From Candidatus Moraniibacteriota bacterium (GTDB lineage: Bacteria; Patescibacteriota; Minisyncoccia; Moranbacterales; UBA9337): a stretch of 5,208 nucleotides of DNA. The position numbers and the translations under genes are program-made. Of this stretch, positions 1-5,165 are shown one piece after another. Location: NCBI GenBank assembly GCA_003510795.1, contig DOKP01000025.1:854-6061 (forward strand). The letters are read 5' to 3'. Every line of letters starts with the position of its first letter. Within the stretch, counting starts at the first letter, position 1. Under the pieces are notes generated by a model. The model was not told the origin of the DNA. It searched no databases and saw only the letters and a program-made list of their open reading frames with translations.

Positions 1-31
1 TTCGTAATTTCGTATAAATTCGTACTTCGTA
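1..31. repeat. Four TTCGTA words in the pgk leader
   Basis: TTCGTA occurs at 1-6, 9-14, 19-24 and 26-31, with start-to-start spacings of 8, 10 and 7 bases, directly upstream of the pgk start. The word is more regular than expected in AT-rich intergenic DNA. It may be the end of a longer short-word repeat tract cut by the window edge, or a regulatory leader. No promoter hexamers can be assigned because only 40 bases are visible. Confidence 0.5.
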
Positions 32-40
32 GAGACTTCC

Positions 41-1114
41 ATGAAAATAAAAAAAATACAAGACGCAGACTTAAAAGGAAAAAATGTTTTGGTGCGAGTG
101 AGTTTTAACGTGCCCTACGAGGGCAATGTTATTAAAGAGCCTTATAAAATAGAAACAGTTAAAAAAACAATCGATTACATCATTGCCCAAGGAGGCAAAG
201 TAACAATGATGTCGAATTTAGGACGACCCGAGGAATATCAGAAAGAGCATCCTGGGCTAGAATGGATGAGCATGTTTTCTTTTAATAATATAATTGGAGA
301 AATTCAGAAAATTTTAGAATTGAAAATTAAAATTATTCCTAGCTGTGATTCTAATGTGATAAATAAATATCGATTGCAACATAGTGATCAGTGTGATGCG
401 TTTCTTTTGGAAAATATAAAATTTTATAAAGAAGAAGGGGAAAATGATGAAAATTTTGCAGTTAGGCTAGCTGAAAATTTTGATGTGTTTGTCAATGAAT
501 CTTTTAGCGATTCTCATCGTGGTTATGTTTCTACGGTAGGGGTAGCTAAAAAATTGCCATCTTACGCCGGTTTTCAATTGCAAAAAGAAGTGGAAAACTT
601 ATCCAGAGTAAAAGACCATCCCGAGCATCCAGCGGTGGCGATTATTGGAGGCGCGAAAATTGAAACTAAGTTACCACTCATAAATTCTTTTGTGGATAAC
701 TATGATTTTATTTTGGTGGGTGGAAAAATCGCCAACGAAGCACTTGATGCCAAGATGCATTTTGATCCTAAAGTAATTTTGCCAATGGATTTTGCAGGTG
801 AGGGACGGCTAGATATTGGAGAAAAAACTATCGAGAAATTTTGTGAGATAATTTCCCACGCCGAAACAATTGTTTGGAATGGACCGATGGGACTTTTCGA
901 AAAGAAACCTTATGATAATGGCACGATAAAAATTCTAAAAGCCATTTCCGAAAGTGGAGCTTTTTCGGTAATCGGCGGAGGAGAATCAGTTCAAGCAGTT
1001 AATGAAAGTAATTTAGAACACGAACTTTCTTTCATCTCCACCGGTGGCGGAGCCATGCTTGAATTCCTCAGTGGTGAGCCAATGCCAGGGATAGAAGTTT
1101 TGATGGAAAGTTAA
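41..1114 (+). CDS. pgk: Phosphoglycerate kinase, short and divergent
   Basis: Cytosolic glycolytic enzyme that transfers phosphate between 1,3-bisphosphoglycerate and ADP to give 3-phosphoglycerate and ATP. Family landmarks occur in order: VRVSFNVP (residues 18-25), SNLGRP (58-63), LLENIKF (122-128), SHRGYVSTVG (158-167), GGAKIETK (203-210), VWNGPMGLFE (278-287), GGGES (312-316) and STGGGAMLEFL (333-343). At 357 aa it is shorter than the usual ~390-417. Several normally invariant positions differ: Asp to Ser21, Arg to Lys36, His to Asn59, Arg to Lys127, the second His of HRAH to Tyr162, and Asp to Glu315. Arg19, Arg62, His159-Arg160, Lys206, Lys210 and Glu287 are kept. The frame is intact, so it is probably functional, though altered substrate handling or a paralogue role is possible. 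The ATG at 41 follows a weak AGAG six bases upstream. Its 3' end is duplicated at 3136-3208. Confidence 0.93.
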   Translation: MKIKKIQDADLKGKNVLVRVSFNVPYEGNVIKEPYKIETVKKTIDYIIAQGGKVTMMSNLGRPEEYQKEHPGLEWMSMFSFNNIIGEIQKILELKIKIIPSCDSNVINKYRLQHSDQCDAFLLENIKFYKEEGENDENFAVRLAENFDVFVNESFSDSHRGYVSTVGVAKKLPSYAGFQLQKEVENLSRVKDHPEHPAVAIIGGAKIETKLPLINSFVDNYDFILVGGKIANEALDAKMHFDPKVILPMDFAGEGRLDIGEKTIEKFCEIISHAETIVWNGPMGLFEKKPYDNGTIKILKAISESGAFSVIGGGESVQAVNESNLEHELSFISTGGGAMLEFLSGEPMPGIEVLMES

Positions 1115-1132
1115 AAATGCAAAGTTGCGAAT
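1061..1132 (+). repeat. Direct repeat copy 1: pgk 3' end and downstream flank
   Basis: The last 18 codons of pgk, including the stop, plus about 18 bases downstream recur in the same orientation at 3136-3208. Over the 54 coding bases I count 43 identities. After the stop, both copies carry a matching word (AAAGTTGCGAAT here, AGAGTTGCAAAT there) offset by one base. The homology therefore covers gene end and flank together, which implies DNA-level duplication rather than protein convergence. Confidence 0.8.
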
Positions 1133-1165
1133 CAAATTTTTTAATAATTTTAATTAAGTAACACT

Positions 1166-1720
1166 ATGAAAAATGTTTTTGAACAAGTTTCTGCGCCAAA
1201 TGTTTTTGAAGAAGGATCAACACCACCAGCAGAAGGAGAAGGAAGTTTCTCAAGAGAAATGGAATTAGTAAAGCAGGAAATGCAAACTGCTATTAAATCT
1301 GGGGATGCAAAACTGGCACTGGATGTGTTTTTGCGCCTCAATGAAATTCTTCCAAATAGTCGAGGTGAAAAATCATTTGATTATGTTGGTGTATACGCAA
1401 AAGACATAATGCAAAAAGCTATTAAGGCTGCCAGCGCAGAGTCTGCAAGCTATGAAGATGTTAAGACTATGGTAGAAGTTTATTTATCTCTTCGTGAGTA
1501 TTTTCCAACTAGCCATAACGGGGAGGCATTTAATTATGCTGGCACATATGCAAAAGACATAATGAGAGGAGTTATAAATGCTGCAAAAAAAGAAAATGTT
1601 GACGATGCAAAATTAGCAAGAGAAACTTTAAATGAGATACGTCAATATCTTCCAACTGAAAATAGAGGAAAAGAGTTTGACTATGTTGGATACTATGAGA
1701 AAGAAATTAATAGTTTATAA
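1166..1720 (+). CDS. Three-repeat protein of unknown function
   Basis: I do not recognise a named family. The 184-aa product is soluble and charged, with no signal peptide or membrane segment. Residues 1-35 are low-complexity and acidic, with NVFE twice (3-6 and 12-15) and a Pro/Glu/Gly stretch. Residues 36-184 form three tandem repeats of about 50 residues, each with a predicted helix, a [LF]P turn (62-63, 113-114, 162-163), and a consensus F-[DN]-Y-x-G-x-Y-x-K-[DE]-I (71-81, 122-132, 171-181). This pattern resembles a helical-repeat scaffold or binding protein. The ATG at 1166 has no clear Shine-Dalgarno sequence, but no better in-frame start fits. It lies 51 bases after pgk and 31 bases before the JAMM-like gene, so it may be co-transcribed with that gene. 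Confidence 0.8.
   Translation: MKNVFEQVSAPNVFEEGSTPPAEGEGSFSREMELVKQEMQTAIKSGDAKLALDVFLRLNEILPNSRGEKSFDYVGVYAKDIMQKAIKAASAESASYEDVKTMVEVYLSLREYFPTSHNGEAFNYAGTYAKDIMRGVINAAKKENVDDAKLARETLNEIRQYLPTENRGKEFDYVGYYEKEINSL
1271..1717 (+). repeat. Three in-frame ~150-bp internal repeats
   Basis: Units at 1271-1423, 1424-1576 and 1577-1717 encode the three protein repeats. Units 1 and 2 share an identical 15-base word, GCAAAAGACATAATG, at 1397-1411 and 1550-1564, exactly 153 bases (51 codons) apart. Unit 3 is more diverged and about two codons shorter. The array therefore arose by in-frame tandem duplication, and the unit 1/2 duplication looks the more recent. Confidence 0.8.
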
Positions 1721-1751
1721 TGATTAATTTTATTTCTGAATATTAAAAAAT

Positions 1752-2483
1752 ATGGAATTAGGACCAGCGATATTTGAAAAAAAATATAAAACTACTCAGA
1801 TTCATCCTGAGGGTGAGAAACTCTTTAGGGAAATTTTTAAGCCCAAAAATTGGGATTTTGAAATGTTCAAGGAAGCTTTAATAGTTTCTGGAAAACTTAA
1901 TGCATATCCATTTAACACTCCTGATTCTATCCATTTGGGAGCATTGAGAAAGTCTATTGATGTTATAAAAGAAAAAACTCTGAAAACGGGCAATGAATAC
2001 AGCAAAGGTTTTTTTGTGGATTTAACTGAAAATAAGTTGATAGGAGGCAAAACCGTGGAAGGAGATGATCGTAGTTGTCAGGTGAACTGGGATAAGCCGG
2101 AAAATGATCATAAATTAAGGCATAGTATTTTACTACACTCACATCCTACAGTTTATGCAGGAGTACATTTGAGTCCTAGAGATTATATTACCTTTTTAGA
2201 TGACCCGGAATTAGTTTCTATGATGATGACATGCTCTGGGACTGAGCTCATGGCCCTAAAAACATCTCAAACTCCAAATAATTTCAATCAGAAGAGTTTA
2301 GAGAAATCAATTAATGCTCTGTCTGATGAATTTCTAGGAAAAAATGCAACTATACAAGATGTAGTACGTTATCAAAAAGCTGTGTGCTTAGAGAATGCAC
2401 TTTCTCTTTATATAGCTACGCAATCAAATCGAGATTTAGCTGTAAAAGTTGACTTATTCGATGATGAAAAAATCTATAATTAA
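1752..2483 (+). CDS. JAMM/MPN-like putative zinc metalloprotease
   Basis: The 243-aa protein contains ILLHSHP (126-132) followed by HLSPRDY (139-145), giving H129-x-H131-P...S141-x-x-D144. This matches the zinc-binding H-x-H-P...S-x-x-D core of JAMM/MPN (JAB) isopeptidases. The H131-to-S141 gap is two residues longer than in typical members. The expected catalytic Glu upstream could be E82, just before the strand GFFVD (86-90), but that is tentative. Known JAMM enzymes remove ubiquitin-like tags or cleave peptides; the substrate here is unknown. The N-terminal ~75 residues and the C-terminal helices (180-225) lie outside the core and may bind partners. There is no signal peptide, so it is probably cytosolic. 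It follows the repeat protein by 31 bases without a clear Shine-Dalgarno sequence. Confidence 0.6.
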   Translation: MELGPAIFEKKYKTTQIHPEGEKLFREIFKPKNWDFEMFKEALIVSGKLNAYPFNTPDSIHLGALRKSIDVIKEKTLKTGNEYSKGFFVDLTENKLIGGKTVEGDDRSCQVNWDKPENDHKLRHSILLHSHPTVYAGVHLSPRDYITFLDDPELVSMMMTCSGTELMALKTSQTPNNFNQKSLEKSINALSDEFLGKNATIQDVVRYQKAVCLENALSLYIATQSNRDLAVKVDLFDDEKIYN

Positions 2484-2494
2484 AAATTTTGAAA

Positions 2495-2523
2495 TTCTAA
2501 GGTGCCAATTTGGTACCTTGGAA
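2495..2523 (+). terminator. 12-bp hairpin between the JAMM-like and GNAT genes
   Basis: Bases 2495-2506 pair with 2512-2523 around the 5-base loop AATTT. All 12 positions pair if two G-U pairs are allowed (2498 with 2520, and 2504 with 2514). It begins 11 bases after the stop of the JAMM-like gene and ends 26 bases before the GNAT ATG. There is no clean U-tract on either side, so it is not a textbook intrinsic terminator. It could be a weak terminator, an mRNA processing or stability element, or an operator. It overlaps a possible GTG start at 2502, which argues against that start. Confidence 0.45.
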
Positions 2524-2549
2524 ATATTATAAATAAAGTTTCATATATT

Positions 2550-3110
2550 ATGAATCATGAAAATATAAAATTTGAACAAAAAGGATTACTAAATGAGCGC
2601 ATTGAAAGTGAGCGACTTTTGCTTGTTCCTATTTCTATGAATTATAAAGATGAAATTTTTAAAGAATTTTCGGAAGATATTACTGCTTATATGTACCCAG
2701 CTTCAGCTACAGATATATCAGAAACAGAAGAATTTATAAATAATTCTATTAAGGGTTTGAGCGAAGGAAGTAATTTGCAACTTGTTATTCTTGCGAAAGA
2801 TTCTAGGGAATTTCTCGGCAATGCTGGTTTACATAATATTGATAGTAAGACACCTGAATTGAGTGTGTGGTTAAAAAAAGCGGCTCATGGAAAAAGTTAC
2901 GGTAAGGAAGCTATGACGGTAGTAAAAAAATGGGCTGACAAAAATTTAAAATATGACTATATTTTGTATCCCGTGGCTGATAAAAATATTGCAAGTCAAA
3001 AAATTCCTGAATCGTTGGGTGGAAAAATTGAACGCGAGTATGATGAAAAAATGATGACTGGCAAAACACATCATATGATAGAATATAGAATTTATCCTGA
3101 TCAAGAATAA
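2550..3110 (+). CDS. GNAT-family N-acetyltransferase (RimJ/RimL-like)
   Basis: Transfers acetyl from acetyl-CoA to an amine on a protein N-terminus, antibiotic or small molecule; the substrate is not predictable. The 186-aa product has the layout of the RimJ/RimL-type GNAT branch: the N-terminal IESERLLLVPI strand (18-28), a helix with EEFI (60-63), FLGNAGLHNID (88-98), SVWLKK (105-110) as beta-4, the acetyl-CoA loop AHGKSYGKEAM (112-122), and DKNIASQKIPESLGGK (144-159), which matches the usual N-x-A-S...k-l-G-F segment. I chose the ATG at 2550 over the in-frame GTG at 2502, because the GTG sits inside a hairpin and would add 16 residues ahead of the family's usual start. Neither start has a good ribosome site. 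The gene is followed by the pgk relic. Confidence 0.85.
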   Translation: MNHENIKFEQKGLLNERIESERLLLVPISMNYKDEIFKEFSEDITAYMYPASATDISETEEFINNSIKGLSEGSNLQLVILAKDSREFLGNAGLHNIDSKTPELSVWLKKAAHGKSYGKEAMTVVKKWADKNLKYDYILYPVADKNIASQKIPESLGGKIEREYDEKMMTGKTHHMIEYRIYPDQE

Positions 3111-3128
3111 AAAAACTGCCAGAAGAAG

Positions 3129-3134
3129 TATAAT
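3129..3134 (+). promoter_or_regulatory. Possible -10 box TATAAT upstream of the P-loop kinase gene
   Basis: A perfect TATAAT lies 80 bases before the ATG at 3215, just upstream of the pgk relic. No convincing -35 hexamer is found 16-18 bases upstream and there is no extended TG, so support rests on one hexamer in AT-rich DNA. If real, the transcript leader would run through the relic. Confidence 0.25.
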
Positions 3135-3135
3135 C

Positions 3136-3189
3136 AAATTTCTCAGTGGCGAACCAGTGTCAGGGGTAGAAGTTTTGGTTGAAAAATAA
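3136..3189 (+). pseudogene. Relic of a second pgk 3' end
   Basis: Reading from 3136, the DNA encodes KFLSGEPVSGVEVLVEK and then TAA at 3187-3189. This aligns without gaps to the pgk C-terminus EFLSGEPMPGIEVLMES and its TAA, with 43 of 54 bases identical. Upstream the similarity fades: 3121-3135 reads RRSII where pgk has GGAML. No open frame or start belongs to it, and it sits in the gap between the GNAT and P-loop genes. The similarity continues past the stop to about 3208. It is a remnant of another pgk copy or of a recombination event. It is unlikely to be translated as a protein of its own. Confidence 0.8.
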
Positions 3190-3208
3190 TTATTAGAGAG
3201 TTGCAAAT
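3136..3208 (+). repeat. Direct repeat copy 2: pgk 3' end and downstream flank
   Basis: Partner of 1061-1132 in the same orientation. The two copies enclose about 2.0 kb with three accessory genes. Roughly 20% divergence shows that the event is old, or that the copies came from different pgk alleles. Confidence 0.78.
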
Positions 3209-3214
3209 AAACGT

Positions 3215-3841
3215 ATGATATATTTAATTGGTGGTCCGCCCAAATGTGGAAAGACAACTCTGGCAAAGAAATTATCAAAATCATTGGGAATTCCTTGGGT
3301 TACAACTGATACCCTTCAATGTGTCATAAAACCATATGTAAATAAGGAAACTTTTTTTAAAAAATTTCCCGCAAGCGCTCAGCGCGAAAAAGATAATGAT
3401 GAAAAATATTTAAAATATTCATCGGCTGAAATTATAGATGCTTACCAGCAACAGGCAAAAACTATTTATCCAGCAATTGATATGTTTATTGCTTGTGAAA
3501 TTTCCGACGGTAATGATTTTATCGTGGAGGGTTACCACGTAGAGCCAGAGCTTGTTTCAGAATTGAATAAAAAATATCCAAATTGCATTAGGAGCATATT
3601 TCTTTTTAAATCTGACAGAGAAAAGTTTATTTGCGACATAAAGGAAAGCTCAACCCCAAATGATTGGATTATTAAGAGAACAAACAATGACGAGACTTAC
3701 CTAAAAATTGCAGATATGGTCTGTGAATATGGAGATTTTTTTGAGAAAGAATCTAAAAAATATGATTTTAAAATATTAAATATGGACAGTGATTTTAATA
3801 ATCAGATTAAGGAAGGTATTGGCTACCTAGCAACTACTTAA
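3215..3841 (+). CDS. P-loop kinase-like NTPase
   Basis: The 208-aa protein opens with a beta strand and Walker A, GGPPKCGKTT (6-15), followed by an Asp after strand 2 (TTD, 30-32) where small-molecule kinases hold substrate or metal. FIVEGYHVEP (102-111) sits at the strand-3 position, resembling the hydrophobic-E-G-x-H segment of 2-phosphoglycerate-kinase and other AAA_33-type kinases. IRSIFLF (125-131) is a further strand, and WIIKRTNND (151-159) could supply lid arginine or lysine residues. The fold is thus a nucleoside/small-metabolite kinase or a related phosphotransferase; the substrate is unknown. The ATG at 3215 gives a standard N-terminus immediately before Walker A, but lacks a good Shine-Dalgarno sequence. 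It lies 26 bases after the pgk relic stop and 42 bases before the DUF3800 gene. A toxin or resistance kinase is possible but not shown. Confidence 0.75.
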   Translation: MIYLIGGPPKCGKTTLAKKLSKSLGIPWVTTDTLQCVIKPYVNKETFFKKFPASAQREKDNDEKYLKYSSAEIIDAYQQQAKTIYPAIDMFIACEISDGNDFIVEGYHVEPELVSELNKKYPNCIRSIFLFKSDREKFICDIKESSTPNDWIIKRTNNDETYLKIADMVCEYGDFFEKESKKYDFKILNMDSDFNNQIKEGIGYLATT

Positions 3842-3853
3842 ATATTTTTAAAA

Positions 3854-3882
3854 TTGAATAAATAAGGCAATTGAAATAAAAA
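3854..3882 (+). promoter_or_regulatory. Possible promoter for the DUF3800 gene pair
   Basis: TTGAAT at 3854-3859 and TAAAAA at 3877-3882 are separated by 17 bases, an ideal sigma-70 spacing, in the 42-base gap before the ATG at 3884. Because the -10 box nearly touches the start codon, initiation would yield a leaderless or almost leaderless mRNA. The absence of a Shine-Dalgarno sequence before 3884 is consistent with that. AT-rich DNA readily produces such matches, so support is weak. Confidence 0.25.
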
Positions 3883-3883
3883 T

Positions 3884-4597
3884 ATGAATCGAGAATCATA
3901 CAATATATATTGCGATGAAAGTCGGGTTGAAAATACAGATTCAAATAAAATGGTCATAGGGGCATTATTTTTGTCGCGTCCCAAGAAAGACAGGATTGTG
4001 AATGAAATAAAAGAAATTTTTACAAAGCACAACTTCAATCACGAATTGAAATGGTCAAAGGTTGGCGACAAGTATTGTGGATTATATAAGGAATTGGCTG
4101 ATTATTTTTTCGCAAATGATTGTCTGAGTTTTCGCGGAATAGTAGTGGACAAGCGGGAAGTACAATTTAAAAAATATCACAATGGCAGCTTGGAAACGGC
4201 ATTTTATAAATTTTATTATATTATGTTAAAAGCTAGGCTATTGAGTCAAAATGAATATTATATATTTTTAGATAAAAAACCTTCACGAGATAGAAATATT
4301 GTAAATGCCTTGAATCATTTTTTGGAATTCCATATTTTTAAGAACAAAAGGAATTGCAGAATAAAACATTTGCAATCATATGATTCGGATAATAACTTAC
4401 TTATTCAATTGAGCGATTTTTTTACAGGTATGCTAGGCTTTGCTTGTAATGATTATGAATTGAGAAACAGTTTTAAATATGAAATGGTTAAATATTTTGA
4501 AGAAATTAGCAATAAGAAAGATTTGTGCCAGACATCTTCTTTGAGAGAAAATAAATTTAATATTTTTGTTTGGAGAGGAAATCATGAAAAAAGCTGA
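3884..4597 (+). CDS. DUF3800 domain protein
   Basis: The 237-aa product matches the uncharacterised DUF3800 family: an N-terminal strand ending in YCDES (9-13), a following strand GALFL (26-30), ELKWSK (54-59), a strand FRGIVVDK (83-90), YYIFLDKKPSRDR (125-137), then SYDSDNN (165-171) leading into LLIQLSDFFTG (172-182). The spaced acidic residues D11, E12, E54, D89, D130 and D178 at strand ends suggest a metal-dependent nuclease of RNase H-like organisation; this is inference, as no activity can be read directly. It overlaps the next gene by 14 bases, so the two are almost certainly co-expressed. The ATG at 3884 places YCDES right after the start, as expected for the family. DUF3800 genes commonly sit in accessory or defence-like neighbourhoods. 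Confidence 0.82.
   Translation: MNRESYNIYCDESRVENTDSNKMVIGALFLSRPKKDRIVNEIKEIFTKHNFNHELKWSKVGDKYCGLYKELADYFFANDCLSFRGIVVDKREVQFKKYHNGSLETAFYKFYYIMLKARLLSQNEYYIFLDKKPSRDRNIVNALNHFLEFHIFKNKRNCRIKHLQSYDSDNNLLIQLSDFFTGMLGFACNDYELRNSFKYEMVKYFEEISNKKDLCQTSSLRENKFNIFVWRGNHEKS
4572..4579 (+). promoter_or_regulatory. Strong Shine-Dalgarno site GGAGAGGA deciding the start at 4584
   Basis: GGAGAGGA ends four bases before the ATG at 4584. It is the best ribosome site in the window and lies within the 3' end of the DUF3800 gene. It supports the ATG at 4584 over the upstream in-frame TTG at 4566, and suggests tightly set or coupled translation of the second gene. Confidence 0.75.
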
Positions 4598-5024
4598 AAT
4601 AGTGATTCTAGACAATGAAGAGCAATATAGAGATTTCTATAATAGTATTTTTGTAGAAAAAGATTTTTTCATTGGTGACATCCCTGTTTCCTTTATTAAA
4701 AAAGATTTTGATCACATATTTTTTGAGCCAGGCAAGGGTGGGGATTATCGGTTTAGTGCCAGAAGAGCAAAGAGAATGTTGTTCATAAGAGAAATATTGG
4801 CGGGAAATTTCAATACGGAATTAATGTATGAAGATGATCGGGGAACTTTTGCCATTTTTTGTTTTGATTTGGAATGTGTTATTTATTTGCGATCTCGCAT
4901 CGGTAGTGGAAAATTGCAAATGGGAACATTTTTTGATTTTGGAAAAAATCATCAGAAAATGTATTTAAAACAAAAAAAGAAGTGTATAGAAATAACACTT
5001 CAAGAGCTGAAAAACAAATTGTAA
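4584..5024 (+). CDS. Small protein, possible barnase/colicin/RelE-like nuclease
   Basis: The 146-aa protein has no confident family. Its central pattern is DHIFFEPG (43-50), then YRFSARRAKRMLFIREIL (55-72), TFAIFCFD (88-95), CVIYLRSRIGSGKLQMGTFF (98-117), and a Lys-rich C-terminus. A histidine on a strand, an R-x-x-R-A-K-R-[ML] helix and a late strand ending in T-x-F recall the phage-associated barnase/EndoU/colicin/RelE-like nuclease group. In that model H44, R60/R61/R64 and T115 would be active-site candidates. This is inference from pattern only. The start at 4584 is chosen by the strong ribosome site; a TTG at 4566 would add six residues. It overlaps the DUF3800 stop by 14 bases, as effector/partner pairs often do. 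It could instead be an antitoxin or accessory protein. Confidence 0.72.
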   Translation: MKKAEIVILDNEEQYRDFYNSIFVEKDFFIGDIPVSFIKKDFDHIFFEPGKGGDYRFSARRAKRMLFIREILAGNFNTELMYEDDRGTFAIFCFDLECVIYLRSRIGSGKLQMGTFFDFGKNHQKMYLKQKKKCIEITLQELKNKL

Positions 5025-5081
5025 TACCCTTGCGGGGGAAAGCTGTTATTTTTGGGTCAACAACCTTCCAGAAATACCGAC

Positions 5082-5100
5082 AGCTTTACACTGTAAAGCT
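5082..5100. repeat. 19-bp near-perfect palindrome
   Basis: AGCTTTACA (5082-5090) is the exact reverse complement of TGTAAAGCT (5092-5100), centred on C5091. As DNA this is a good dimer-binding operator shape. As RNA it would fold with an 8-bp stem and 3-base loop, but no T-tract follows on either strand, so an intrinsic terminator is less likely. It sits 57 bases past the last gene. Confidence 0.6.
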
Positions 5101-5137
5101 TATATGCAATGTAACATATTATAAATGTAAAATCAAT

Positions 5138-5165
5138 AGGCGGGCGAGTAGAGGCGGGCGAGTAG
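5138..5165. repeat. GC-rich 14-bp tandem duplication
   Basis: AGGCGGGCGAGTAG occurs twice back to back (5138-5151 and 5152-5165) without mismatch. The unit is 10 of 14 G or C, against strongly AT-rich surroundings. It may be the start of a longer repeat, a dispersed-repeat end or a protein-binding site; the window ends 43 bases later. Confidence 0.7.

Noticed and set aside
1125..1156. Possible promoter before the three-repeat gene (TTGCGA and AT-rich hexamers)
   Set aside because: No -10-like hexamer lies 16-18 bases from TTGCGA, and the word belongs to the duplicated pgk flank.
1802..2050. 82-aa open frame on the - strand inside the JAMM-like gene
   Set aside because: Antisense shadow of a longer + strand gene with recognisable motifs; no start signal or family pattern.
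2502..2549. GTG start extending the GNAT protein by 16 residues
   Set aside because: The GTG lies inside the 12-bp hairpin, and the extra residues precede the family's usual N-terminus. The ATG at 2550 is preferred.
2946..3284. 112-aa open frame on the - strand
   Set aside because: It runs antisense across the GNAT 3' end, the pgk relic and the Walker A region of the P-loop gene, all of which have clear + strand signals.
4979..5001. 7-bp inverted repeat GAAGTGT/ACACTTC with a 9-base loop
   Set aside because: It lies within the coding end of the 146-aa gene, has a modest stem and no following T-run, and is compatible with chance.
5027..5053. Possible terminator after the last gene
   Set aside because: Only a 3-bp CCC/GGG stem, and the later T-run is too far from it to form an intrinsic terminator.
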